DNA of 64,000 nucleotides. Source: CALDTK01 sp965215215. GTDB taxonomy: Bacteria > Bacteroidota > Bacteroidia > Chitinophagales > Saprospiraceae. Under the pieces are notes generated by a model. That model was given only the letters and a program-made list of their open reading frames with translations, had not been told where the DNA came from and searched no databases. How positions within the stretch are numbered: the stretch's first letter is position 1; each line of letters begins with the position of its first letter. Position numbers and translations under genes: made by a program. Of the stretch, positions 24,265-33,355 are shown piece after piece. Location of the stretch: positions 2,666,001 through 2,730,000 of the forward strand of contig OZ244043.1 of NCBI GenBank assembly GCA_965215215.1, written 5' to 3'.

Positions 24265-25899
24265 ATGCGCCGCCGCCAAGCCCTTCGCACGCTAGCCACT
24301 ACCGCCCTCGGCACCGCCGCGGGGGCGCCGCTCGCCGCCGCGCGCGCCGAGGGCCTTGCCGCCGCCAACCCCCGAGGAGGCAATCTCCCCGGGCTTCAGC
24401 CCGGGGAGATTGCCCCCCGCCCCCTCCGCCACACCTGGACCGGCCTCGGTAACGTAGACCAACTCCGGTGGGTGGCACGTGCGGACATGCAGGCCCAACT
24501 CGAGCTTTGCCGCGACGAGCTCGGCCTGCGACACGTACGCGCCGTCGGCCTCTTCGACGATGACCTCTACGTGCAGTCGCTCGACCCCGCCAACTTCTTC
24601 CTCGGCGAGGAGAAGCGCGGGCAGCTGCGCCTCAACTGGCGCACCCCGCTCTACATCTACGATTCGCTGGTGTCGCTCGGCCTCAAGCCCGTGGTCACGA
24701 CCTGCTTCACGCCCACGGCGATGGCCTCCGGGGATACGACCGTTTTCCGAACCGAAAATAACGTTACCCCGCCGCGCGACTGGACCGCCTGGGCCGCCCT
24801 GATCAACGACTTCGTCCGCACCCTCGCCGACCGCTACGGCGTCGCGGAGCTACGTATCTGGTACTTCGAAGCCTGGAACGAACCCAATCTCACCAGCTTC
24901 TGGACGGGCGGCCCCGAGGGCTACTGGCGGCTCTACCAAACCCTCTACGACGCGGTGAAGGCCGTGGACCCGGAACTCCGCGTCGGCGGTCCGTCGACCG
25001 CGCGCGGCGAGTGGATCGGCGATTTCCTCGACTACACCACGAAGGCGGATTCGCCGCCCGATTTCATCGTGGCACACTGCTACAACAACGATTCGGCGGA
25101 TGCGCCACTGAGTCCGTTCTTCGGTCCGCAGACCGACCGCGAAAACGCCTCGCCGAATTTCTTAACCGGCGTGGTGAGGGGCGTACGGGAGGTTTTGCGG
25201 GAGCGAGATTACGCGGGCGAGCTTCACTTCAACGAGTGGGGGGCGAGCTGGCACCCCTTTGCCCCCGTGCGCGAAACGGCCAACGAGGCGGCCTACATCG
25301 TGAAAACCATGCGGGAGGTGTGGGACCAGGCCGACTATTTTTCGTACTGGGCGCTCTCTGACATCTACAACCAGGTGGGCTACGGGCGGGAGGCCTTCCA
25401 CGGAAATTACGGACTGTTGTCGATGGACGGATTGCGCAAGCCGGCGTACTTCGCGCACGTGCTGCTGAATCGGTTGGGGGATGAGTTGATCGAGTCGCCC
25501 GACGTAGCTGACGACCCGAGCAGAGGCTGCTTCTCCAGTCGATCGTCCGAGACTGGAGCGGTTCAACTGCTGTTTTACGCCTACGATATCGACTTTGCGA
25601 TTGGGGATCAACCGACGGGGTCTTCCACGGACGTGGGACTGCCCGAAGGGGCGGACGTACGTCGTGCGCGAATCACGCGCGTCGACGAGCGAAACAACAA
25701 CATCCTCACGGAGTGGCGGGCGCTCGGGAGTCCGGCCATCCCAACGGTGGAGCAGGTGACGTTTTTGCGGAAGCGGAACGAACTGCGGAGTCAGTCCCTG
25801 GAGCCGTACGTTGGGGAGGTGAACGGAAAGTTGGTTGCCAGCCTCGATCTTTTGGTGCCGGGGATCGCCTTGGTCGAATTTCCGATGCTCGACGATTGA
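24265..25899 (+). CDS. GH39-family glycoside hydrolase (beta-xylosidase-like), Tat-exported
   Basis: A 544-residue enzyme. It starts with a Tat-like leader (MRRRQALRTLATTALG). The TIM-barrel GH39 domain shows the acid/base glutamate in YFEAWNEPNLTSFW (E206) and the nucleophile in LHFNEWGASWHPF (E324), with FIVAHCYNND and DYFSYWALSDIY between and after. The C-terminal beta-sandwich (GAVQLLFYAYD... LDLLVPGIALVEF) is usual for the family. It probably removes xylose or related sugars from polysaccharide in the periplasm. Residues 39-51 are encoded by a 36-bp perfect palindrome that looks inserted in frame between leader and enzyme. A mini-hairpin is at 25761. Confidence 0.88.
   Translation: MRRRQALRTLATTALGTAAGAPLAAARAEGLAAANPRGGNLPGLQPGEIAPRPLRHTWTGLGNVDQLRWVARADMQAQLELCRDELGLRHVRAVGLFDDDLYVQSLDPANFFLGEEKRGQLRLNWRTPLYIYDSLVSLGLKPVVTTCFTPTAMASGDTTVFRTENNVTPPRDWTAWAALINDFVRTLADRYGVAELRIWYFEAWNEPNLTSFWTGGPEGYWRLYQTLYDAVKAVDPELRVGGPSTARGEWIGDFLDYTTKADSPPDFIVAHCYNNDSADAPLSPFFGPQTDRENASPNFLTGVVRGVREVLRERDYAGELHFNEWGASWHPFAPVRETANEAAYIVKTMREVWDQADYFSYWALSDIYNQVGYGREAFHGNYGLLSMDGLRKPAYFAHVLLNRLGDELIESPDVADDPSRGCFSSRSSETGAVQLLFYAYDIDFAIGDQPTGSSTDVGLPEGADVRRARITRVDERNNNILTEWRALGSPAIPTVEQVTFLRKRNELRSQSLEPYVGEVNGKLVASLDLLVPGIALVEFPMLDD
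24381..24416. repeat. 36-bp perfect inverted repeat inside the GH39 gene
   Basis: Seventeen-bp arms (GGCAATCTCCCCGGGCT and its complement) around two bases. The core is identical to the intergenic palindrome at 24193-24212. The length of 36 bp adds exactly twelve codons. Confidence 0.85.
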
Positions 25900-26028
25900 A
25901 CCCGCTCAATCGCGTATTCAACCTAGAGCGTTTTGCGCTCGCCTTATTCCGTGCGGCGAAGAGGCTTCCGCCAAAACGCGGGGTGTAGGGAATCGCTTCG
26001 CCCAGGGGCAACGTCCTACCTTTAGGGC

Positions 26029-26601
26029 ATGCCCGTAACCCGCTTCGAAGACCTCGACCTCACCCGGCAATACACCTTCGCCGACTACATCACGTGGAAC
26101 TTCAATGAGCGGGTGGAGATCTTCCGTGGATGGGTGGCGCGCATGACGGCGCCGAGCTCCTACCACCAACGCGTGAGTACGGAGCTGCAGGGGGCGCTTT
26201 ACAACCACCTTAAGGGCTCTCGCTGCCTGCTCTTCGCGGCACCTTTCGATGTGCGGCTACCGAGCACCGACGGCGGCGAAAGTGTGGTGCAACCCGACCT
26301 CTGCGTCGTGTGCGACACCGCCAAGATCGACGAGCGCGGTTGCGTGGGCGCGCCGGACTTCGTGGTGGAGATCCTGAGTCCGAGCAACACCAAGCGCGAG
26401 CTGCGCGACAAGTATGAGCTCTACGAGGAGTCGGGCGTGCTGGAGTACTGGATCGTCGACCCACGGGGCCGTACCATCATGCGTTACGTCCGCCAGGAGG
26501 GTCGCTTCATTGGGCTAGCTCCGCGCACCGAGGAGGATACGCGTATCGAGGCCCAGGCGCTACAGGGGTTCGCGGTGGACGGGGCGGAGGTGTTTCCGTA
26601 G
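26029..26601 (+). CDS. Uma2 family endonuclease-like protein
   Basis: A 190-residue Uma2/DUF820 protein with a clean family pattern: YTFADYITWNFNERVEIFRGWV, SSYHQRVSTELQGALYNHLKG, FDVRLPS, VVQPDLCVVCD (conserved PD), GAPDFVVEILSPSNTKRELRDKYELYEESGVLEYWIVDP with the E-I-L-S core and the Y-W-I-V-D strand. This is more canonical than the copy at 3451. Predicted PD-(D/E)XK nuclease fold; role unknown. The gene stands alone between GH39 and the AAA/nuclease pseudogene. Confidence 0.9.
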   Translation: MPVTRFEDLDLTRQYTFADYITWNFNERVEIFRGWVARMTAPSSYHQRVSTELQGALYNHLKGSRCLLFAAPFDVRLPSTDGGESVVQPDLCVVCDTAKIDERGCVGAPDFVVEILSPSNTKRELRDKYELYEESGVLEYWIVDPRGRTIMRYVRQEGRFIGLAPRTEEDTRIEAQALQGFAVDGAEVFP

Positions 26602-26636
26602 AATGGCTACGGGAGGACTTAGCTCGCCTGCCCCGT

Positions 26637-28200
26637 TTACATATTTTCGTCCCGCCAAGCCCCCACACTTCGCCGCTCCGCATCGAAGACCACGCCTACC
26701 GCTACACTCTGGCGCGCGTCGTCGCCGTACCGTTCGAGGTAGCCGCGCTCGCGGATCTGCTCGGGGGCCGTTTCGACGTTCCCACCAACCTTGAATTCGA
26801 AGGCGTACACGCGCGCGGTCGTCTCGACGATGGCGTCGGCCCGACCGCGCGCGCTCGAGACCTCGGACCGGACGTAGGCGCCGACCGTGCGGAAGAACAC
26901 GTGGACGATCATGTGGAAGGTCACCTCGCCCTGTCGCCAGAGCTGATGCGGTACGTCGGCGAGGGTGGCGTCGACGAGCGCGATGACGCGGGTGAGGTCG
27001 CCGGCCTCGAGCGCGGTCCAGAGGTCGATGGCGCGGGAGCGCGGGTCGGCGGTGGCGTAGCCGGTGAGAGCAGCGAGTAGTCCGAGGTCGAAGGCCTCGC
27101 GGACTTCCTGATTGGGGTAGTCCAGGCTGAACATCCTGCGCTGCGGCGAGTAGTCAACGATGGTGAGGTAGCCGGTCTGAAAGAGGACCGAGATCGGCAA
27201 GATCCGTTCGAGGTCGAAGCCGACGAGGAGTTGTTTGCCGGCCTGCACGCCGGACAGGTCGACCTGTCCCTGACCGGCGAGGCGCTCGGCGAGCCAGGTG
27301 GGCGTACCGGTTTCGTACCAGTAGCCCTCGAGCAGGCCTTCCTGCAGGAAGCTCTGTAGCGACCAGGGATTGTAGACGCGCTCGGCGCTCGGCGCTCGGG
27401 GCGAAGCGGTAGCCGTTGTACCAGCGCCGCACCTCGGCCGGGTCTACCCCCGTCGCGGCGAGGGGCTCACCGTAGGTCGCGGCCAACTCCGCCTCCGTAA
27501 TCCCGACGAGCGTTGCCGCCCCCCGGTGGAGACTCAGGTTGGTGACGTTGTTGAGGTCCGCGAAAATGGACACCTTGCTCAGGGCCGAAACCCCGGTGAT
27601 GAAGACGAGCGCCAAGTGCGGATCGGCATCTTTGAGCACCGAGTGGAAGCCTTTGAGCTGGTCGCGGTGCGCACGTGCTTTCGTCAGTAAAAGCTCACCC
27701 TCGGCACCCTCGCGTTCGCCGATGTACTGTACGATCGGTTTGTCGTACTCGTCGACGAGGAGTACGGTTTTGCCGGAAGGCGAAGCACGGGCGGCGGCAC
27801 GGAGGAGAGCCCCGAATCGAGTCGGGTAGGTGGCTCCTTCCCGGGGGGGGATGTGTAGGCCCAGGTGCTCGGCGTTTCGCTCGAGCATGTTGTGCATACC
27901 CGCTTCGAGCCCCTCGGTCATGAAGCCAGAACTCGCGAACTGTAACCAGACCACGCTGTGCTGTTTAGCGACAAAATCCCAGTGGTCGTAGGCCCACAAC
28001 CCGCGAAACAGCTCGCGGTCGCCGGAGTGTAACTCGGCCAGCGTCGAGACGGTGAGCGACTTCCCGAAGCGCCGCGGCCGCGCGAGGAAGAGGTACTTGT
28101 TGAGCTCGAGGACGCGCGCGATCGCCTCCGTTTTGTCGACGTAGGTGCGGCCGTCCTCGCGGAGGGTGCGGAAATCCTGGTAGCCGAGGGAGTAGAGCAC
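26637..28200 (-). pseudogene. AAA-ATPase-like / PD-(D/E)XK nuclease protein, frame broken at a 7-bp tandem repeat
   Basis: The N-terminal part (YSLGYQDFRTLREDGRTYVDKTEAI, FLARPRRFGKSLTVSTLAEL as Walker A, KTVLLVDEYDKPIV as Walker B, VFITGVSALSKVSIFADLNN) belongs to the AAA-ATPase_like / DUF1703 family. The frame breaks right after RRWYNGYRFAPSAER. In the next frame the family continues as VYNPWSLQSFLQEG, GKQLLVGFDLERILPISVLFQTGYLTI and the C-terminal nuclease domain (ADAIVETTARVYAFEFKV). The break is at three copies of CGCTCGG (27379-27399). Two copies would give one open frame of about 519 codons. A mini-hairpin lies at 27767. Confidence 0.85.
27379..27399. repeat. Three tandem CGCTCGG units at the frameshift
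   Basis: Units 27379-27385, 27386-27392 and 27393-27399. Because the unit is 7 bp, each gain or loss changes the frame. Removing one unit restores the family sequence APSAERVYNPWSLQ. Confidence 0.88.
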
Positions 28201-28311
28201 GGCGGTTAAGGTAGGAGACGTCCTGTTCGCGCTCTTCGAGTTTCTGCGAAAGCAGTTCGCGGCCGATGCCCGTCGACGGGCTAAGCGGCGGTGAACCTAG
28301 CTTTACTGCAC

Positions 28312-28923
28312 ATGATTCGAGCTATCGTCTTCGACCTCGGCAACGTTATCTTCGATTGTAGCATCGATCCGGCAGTACGGTATTGGTCGGGGATCACCCG
28401 GAAGCCACCGGCGGTACTGAATGATCTACTGGACCTCGATCACGAAGTGCACCACCGCTTTGAGCGGGGAGAGATTCCTGAAGAGGAGTTCAGAATGTTT
28501 ATATCAGAGTCCATTCAACATGCATTATCGCAGGAAGATTTTCGATTAGGCTGGAACAGTATATACGCAGGGATTAGACCTGGTATCGGGGAACTCCTCG
28601 ATCGCTTAAAACTTAGCTATCGTATTGTTGGATTGACCAACACAAACAAAACGCACGCCGCCGTCTGGACGGTTAAGTGCGCCGAAGTACTACGCAAGTT
28701 TGAAGTCGTTTCGAGCTCGCACGAACTAGGCTTCCGGAAGCCGGAGTCCGGAGCTTACCGGGCTTGCCTTGACTACCTGCAAATCCCTCCCCCGGAGGTA
28801 GTATTTCTCGATGACAAACTCGAGAACGTAATGGCCGCGAAGCGACTCGGTATGGAGGGGCTCCTGGTTACTACTTTCGAGCGGATGGAGTCTGAGTTGC
28901 TCTCCGCAGCTCCTATTAGATAA
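28312..28923 (+). CDS. HAD-superfamily (subfamily IA) phosphatase, YihX-like
   Basis: Starts MIRAIVFDLGNVIFD at the ATG 28312, the YihX-type HAD motif I in which the second acid is replaced (DLGNV); the longer frame from a GTG at 28291 adds seven unlikely residues. Motif II is IVGLTNTNKTH, motif III the lysine in LGFRKPESGAYR, motif IV VVFLDDKLENV. Members hydrolyse sugar phosphates such as glucose 1-phosphate; the substrate here is not determined. The middle part is visibly more AT-rich than its neighbours, which may indicate transfer. Confidence 0.85.
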   Translation: MIRAIVFDLGNVIFDCSIDPAVRYWSGITRKPPAVLNDLLDLDHEVHHRFERGEIPEEEFRMFISESIQHALSQEDFRLGWNSIYAGIRPGIGELLDRLKLSYRIVGLTNTNKTHAAVWTVKCAEVLRKFEVVSSSHELGFRKPESGAYRACLDYLQIPPPEVVFLDDKLENVMAAKRLGMEGLLVTTFERMESELLSAAPIR

Positions 28924-29073
28924 CCCTCGCCCGGTGTTACCGAAGCGTGGTGAGCAACGATTGGGAGAGTCCGGAAAGCGGCGATGAGCGTACACACCGG
29001 CGTAGCGCAGCTCACGTGGGCGAGTTTCGAACGCCCCGGGCGCTGACCGATCGGTAATAACTTCGCCGACGAG

Positions 29074-30114
29074 ATGGCCCCACTCCAGTACAGCGTCCTG
29101 TTGCTCGTCGGTGCACTCCTGGCCCCACCCCTCCACGCCCAGTACTCCGCCGCGCCACCGCCGACCTTCACCGCGGAAAGCGTCGACACCGCCGCCCTCG
29201 CCCGCTACGAACGCGCCCACGCCGCCCGCCCCCGCGATTACCCGCGCGCCTACGCCCTCGCCCTCGTGTACGCCCAACTCGACCGCCACGCCGACGTGCT
29301 CCGCGTCCTCCGACCCTTCGCCGGGCGGACGGTCACGAACAGCACCTTCTACGAGGTTTTAGCGGAAGCGGAGCTCGGCTCGGGGGACGCCGGCGCGGCG
29401 GAGGAAACGGTGAAGGCCGGACTGAAACACTACCCCTACGCCCGCGACCTCCAGCGCATGCAGGCCGAATTCGAGCGCCGCCGCGGGAGGTACCAAACGA
29501 CCCAAGAGATCTTCGCGAGCGAGCTGCCGAAGGCCACCGCGCTCGAGCTGGCCGGCCTGATCGGCTTCGAGGAGAACGACGTCGTCAACGGCCTGCTCTA
29601 CGCCGAAACGGCCGCCCTCGAGGACGCCGACCGCGACTTCGCCAGCATCGGTCGGCTTTCGCCAAAACTCGCCGCGGCCGTCCGGCGGGCGTACCGGCAG
29701 CTACTCGATTCCGCGGCCGCGCTCAAAGTCTACCCCGCAGGTTCCTTCGAATCCGCCTACGCCGACGCACTCCGGTCGGCGAGCAACACGATGCGCGGCC
29801 TCGGCACGACGTACGCTTCCGAGGTCGAAGCCTTCGCCGACCTCCGCGTGGCCACCCTCCGCCTCTTCGCCGAGCGCGGCAACCTGACCCGCTACCGGCA
29901 CCCCCTGCTCGACGACGTGTTCGTGCTCGAAACCCGCGGCTACCTCCGCTGGGTAACCCTCGCCGCCCTGCGCGCCATCGACCCGGAACCCTTCACCACG
30001 CAGGCGACGCTGCGCACCGTGTACGCCCAGGAGGTCGACCAGTACCTGCAGACCACCTGGGGCAGGGACATCGACGCCTACCTCGGGGCACTCGGCGAGC
30101 CGAAGGCGAACTAG
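29074..30114 (+). CDS. Secreted helical-repeat (TPR-like) protein, unknown function
   Basis: A 346-residue protein with a signal peptide (MAPLQYSVLLLVGALLAPPLHAQ). Helical repeats of TPR style follow (LARYERAHAARPRDYPRAYALALVYAQLDRHADVLRVL; FYEVLAEAELGSGDAGAAEETVKAGLKHYP). The second half contains further helices without a recognised family. It is probably periplasmic. It converges with tlpA-like, stop codons directly adjacent (30114/30115). Two mini-hairpins in opposite orientation (29356, 29654) lie inside. Confidence 0.7.
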   Translation: MAPLQYSVLLLVGALLAPPLHAQYSAAPPPTFTAESVDTAALARYERAHAARPRDYPRAYALALVYAQLDRHADVLRVLRPFAGRTVTNSTFYEVLAEAELGSGDAGAAEETVKAGLKHYPYARDLQRMQAEFERRRGRYQTTQEIFASELPKATALELAGLIGFEENDVVNGLLYAETAALEDADRDFASIGRLSPKLAAAVRRAYRQLLDSAAALKVYPAGSFESAYADALRSASNTMRGLGTTYASEVEAFADLRVATLRLFAERGNLTRYRHPLLDDVFVLETRGYLRWVTLAALRAIDPEPFTTQATLRTVYAQEVDQYLQTTWGRDIDAYLGALGEPKAN

Positions 30115-30606
30115 CTACTCGGCCAGCGAGGCGAGCACCTCCGCCACCTTGTCTTCGTCGCCCGGCGCGTAGCCGGAGTGCTCGTACACCACCTTGCCGC
30201 TCGCGTCGACGACGTACACCTGCGGGATGCTCTGGAAGCCGAGCGCCTGCGGCAACGCCATGCTCCGGTCGGCGAGCACGGGGAAGGTCCAGCCGAGCGA
30301 CTCCACCATGGCCGGCACTTTTTTGAGTCCGCGCGGCTCGTCGATCGTCACGGCCAGCACCTCGGCGCCGAGCTCCTCGCTCCAAGCTTCGTACTCGCCC
30401 GAGTAAGCGGTGAGCTCCTGCTTGCACGGCGCGCACCAGGAAGCCCAGAACGAAACCACCGTCGGCTTGCCCTCGGTAGCGGCGGCCAGTTGTACCGCAT
30501 CCCCGTCGAGGGTATGTAGCTCCACGTCGGGCAGCATCGTACCCTGAGCGGCGGCGGCGACAACGAAAAGAGGAAGGGCCAGGGCCAACGTGAGGAGCTG
30601 CTTCAT
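30115..30606 (-). CDS. TlpA-like thiol-disulfide oxidoreductase
   Basis: I choose the ATG at 30606 because it begins a signal peptide (MKQLLTLALALPLFVVAAAAQ); the longer open frame runs antisense to pheT. The mature part is a thioredoxin fold of TlpA/ResA type: LPDVELHTLDGDAVQL, the redox centre FWASWCAPCKQEL, the cis-proline loop FQSIPQVYVVDASGKVV. It reduces or oxidises disulfides of periplasmic proteins, for example in cytochrome maturation. It is divergent from pheT with a 78-bp gap. Confidence 0.9.
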   Translation of the reverse strand: MKQLLTLALALPLFVVAAAAQGTMLPDVELHTLDGDAVQLAAATEGKPTVVSFWASWCAPCKQELTAYSGEYEAWSEELGAEVLAVTIDEPRGLKKVPAMVESLGWTFPVLADRSMALPQALGFQSIPQVYVVDASGKVVYEHSGYAPGDEDKVAEVLASLAE

Positions 30607-30684
30607 GTCGCAAAGAACGCGTTTCTCGTCCCCTAACGTGTCGCCCCCGCAGCTTCCGCGAATTTGGTTGCTTTGCAGCCCGTT

Positions 30685-33201
30685 ATGAAAGCCTCCCTGC
30701 TCTGGCTCCGCCAGTACCTCGACCTGCCCGCCGATCCCGGTAAAATCGCCGATATGCTCACCGCCCTCGGCCTCGAAGTGGAGGGGCAGGAGGCGTGGGA
30801 GAGTGTACCCGGCGGACTGGCCGGCCTCGTGGTCGGCCGCGTGCTCACTTGCGTAAAACACCCCGGTGCCGACCGCCTCTCGCTCACCACCGTCGACGTC
30901 GGCCAGCCCGAGCCCGTGCAAATCGTCTGCGGGGCACCCAACGTGGCCGCCGGGCAGTACGTGCCCGTGGCCACCGTCGGGGCCACCCTGTACCCGAGCG
31001 ACGGGGAGTCCTTCAAGATCAAACGCGGCAAGATCCGCGGCGAAGTTTCCGAAGGGATGATCTGCGCCGAAGACGAGATCGGGGTGGGGGAGAGCCACGC
31101 CGGGATCATGGTCCTCGAGGGGGCGCCCGCACCCGGGACACCGCTCAGCGAGGTACTCCCCGTGACCACGGATACCGTCTTCGAGATCGGCCTCACGCCC
31201 AACCGCTCCGACGCGACCTCCCACCGGGGCGTCGCCAACGACCTGCGCGCCTACCTCACCGTGCACGAAGATCTCCGGGGCGGCTTGCGCGAATCGCCGT
31301 TCTCGACCGGGCGGGAGCCGGCCGCGGCGAACGTCGACTTCACCGTCGAAGTGCTGTCCCCCGAGCTCGCTCCGCGCTACGCCGGGGTCGTGCTCACCGA
31401 GCTGAAGATCGGCCCGTCCCCCGACTGGCTCCGCGACCGCCTCGCCGCCATCGGGGTGCGCAGCATCAACAACGTCGTCGACGCCACCAACTACATCCTC
31501 CACGACGTGGGTCAACCCCTCCACGCCTTCGACCTCGACAGGCTCGGCGGCCGCGGCATCCGCGTACGCACGCTCCCGCAAAACACGCCCTTCGTTACTC
31601 TAGACGGCCTAGAGCGCAAGCTCGACGCGGGCGATCTCGTGATCTGCGATGCGGAGGACCAGCCGAAGTGCCTCGCCGGCGTGTTCGGCGGCTTGCGCTC
31701 GGGCGTCAACGACCGGACGACGAGCGTCTTCTTGGAGTCCGCTTACTTCGAACCGCGCTCGCTGCGGCGGACGGCCTCGCGGCACGACCTACTCACCGAT
31801 GCGGCAAGGACCTTCGAGAAGGGCGTCGACCCGAATCGGGTGGTGACCTCGCTACAGCGCGCCGTGAGTTTGCTCGCGGAGGTGGCGGGTGCACGCGTGA
31901 GCTCGGAGGTGTTCGACCTCGTTCACTCCAAGCCTACCCAGGATTCGACCCCGCTCGTCGACATCCTCGATTCGAGCCGGGCCGACTCCTACTCCAACCT
32001 CCTCCAGCCCGCACGGGTGCGGCTTAGCTATGGCTATCTCTCGGGTTTGGCGGGACTGGTTTTGCCGAAAGGCGAGGTCAGGAAAATTCTGCTGGCGCTC
32101 GACTTCGAGATCGTCGAGGAGGCGGAGGATGCCCTCACGGTGGACGTGCCGACCGACCGGGCCGACGTGACGCGCCCGGCCGACGTAGTCGAGGAAATCC
32201 TGCGGGTGTACGGCTACGACAACGTACCGCTGCCGAGCCGCATCACCTTTACCCCGACCACCGAGCGCTACCCGAGTGCGCACGGCCTGCGCCGCCGCGC
32301 CGCCGAGTACCTCCTCGGGCGCGGACTCGACGAGGCGATGGGCCTCTCGCTGGTGCCGACGAAGGTGTACGAAGCCCTCGAACCGGAGCGGGTGCCCGAT
32401 TTGGTGCGTATCCACAATACTTCGACCGTGGAGTTGGACGCCATGCGGGCGGATTTGATCCCGACCGGACTCCAGGCTATCGCCTACAACGAAGCCCGGC
32501 AGCAGCGCGACCTACAATTCTTCGAGTTCGGCCGGGGTTACGCGAAGGGTCCGGTCGAGCGGGAGCAAGTGGCCCTCTGGGCCACCGGCGCGCGGCACGA
32601 CGAGCGGCACTGGTCGCGCGGGGCCGGGGGGGCGCGGGCGAGCTACGGGTACGTGCGCGGACTGCTCACCGGCGTGCTGGCGAGCGTGGGACTAACGGCC
32701 GACGGCGAGCGGGGTGTGGAGGCGCCCGGGTTTGCCTACGCGCAGGAGATCACGCTCGGCGACGCACCCCTCGGCCACGTGGGCCGCATCGCCCCCGCCT
32801 ACCTCGAGTACTTCGACACCAAGAGCGCGGAGGTGTACGCCGCCCTCGTCGATTGGGACGCCGTGCAGGCACTCGCGAGCGCCGGCACCCAGCGCACGGC
32901 GCGGGAGATCAGCCGCTTCCCACGTGTGCAGCGCGATTTGGCCGTCGTAGTTAACGTTTCCGTTACATTTGGCCGGATCGCCGAACTAGCGCGTGAGCCC
33001 GCCGGGCCACTCGTGACCGCGGTGGAGCTGTTCGACGTGTACGAAGACGCCGAGCGGCTCGGCGCGGGAAAACGCTCCTACGCTATCCGGTTCACCTTCG
33101 AACGCCTAGACAGAACGCTGAAGGACAAGGAGGTAGACCGCGCGATGGCGGCCGTGACGAAGGCCATCGACGCGCAACCGACCATGGAAGTCCGCCGTTG
33201 A
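30685..33201 (+). CDS. pheT: Phenylalanine--tRNA ligase beta subunit
   Basis: An 838-residue PheRS beta chain starting MKASLLWLRQYLDL (ATG 30685). Domain order is normal: EMAP-II-like tRNA-binding domain (about 40-150, LVVGRVLTCVKHPGADRLSLTTVD), B3/B4 editing domain (VRSINNVVDATNYIL...QPLHAFDLDRLGG), B5 DNA-binding-like domain with motif 1-type (RLSYGYLSGLAGL, DVPTDRADVTRPADVVEEILRVYGYD), the core and the C-terminal FDX-ACB domain (RFPRVQRDLAVVVN... YAIRFTFERLDRTLKDKEVD). It charges tRNA-Phe together with PheS, which is not in the window. A mini-hairpin at 32059 is read VLPKGE. Confidence 0.97.
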   Translation: MKASLLWLRQYLDLPADPGKIADMLTALGLEVEGQEAWESVPGGLAGLVVGRVLTCVKHPGADRLSLTTVDVGQPEPVQIVCGAPNVAAGQYVPVATVGATLYPSDGESFKIKRGKIRGEVSEGMICAEDEIGVGESHAGIMVLEGAPAPGTPLSEVLPVTTDTVFEIGLTPNRSDATSHRGVANDLRAYLTVHEDLRGGLRESPFSTGREPAAANVDFTVEVLSPELAPRYAGVVLTELKIGPSPDWLRDRLAAIGVRSINNVVDATNYILHDVGQPLHAFDLDRLGGRGIRVRTLPQNTPFVTLDGLERKLDAGDLVICDAEDQPKCLAGVFGGLRSGVNDRTTSVFLESAYFEPRSLRRTASRHDLLTDAARTFEKGVDPNRVVTSLQRAVSLLAEVAGARVSSEVFDLVHSKPTQDSTPLVDILDSSRADSYSNLLQPARVRLSYGYLSGLAGLVLPKGEVRKILLALDFEIVEEAEDALTVDVPTDRADVTRPADVVEEILRVYGYDNVPLPSRITFTPTTERYPSAHGLRRRAAEYLLGRGLDEAMGLSLVPTKVYEALEPERVPDLVRIHNTSTVELDAMRADLIPTGLQAIAYNEARQQRDLQFFEFGRGYAKGPVEREQVALWATGARHDERHWSRGAGGARASYGYVRGLLTGVLASVGLTADGERGVEAPGFAYAQEITLGDAPLGHVGRIAPAYLEYFDTKSAEVYAALVDWDAVQALASAGTQRTAREISRFPRVQRDLAVVVNVSVTFGRIAELAREPAGPLVTAVELFDVYEDAERLGAGKRSYAIRFTFERLDRTLKDKEVDRAMAAVTKAIDAQPTMEVRR

Positions 33202-33355
33202 CTTCCGTTGCCAAAACGAGTCTCGAATCTTAAAAAACCTCCGCCCAACCCGGCGGCTCACCCTACGCTGAACCTACGATGCGGCGCCGCCGCCTCACTC
33301 AGACTGCCCGCAATCGCACCTCCGTAACAACAGCGTAGCCAATTAGCTACGAATC

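Noticed and set aside
30607..31581. Upstream extension of the tlpA-like frame to 488 codons
   Set aside because: The extension is antisense to pheT and the proper signal peptide begins at 30606.
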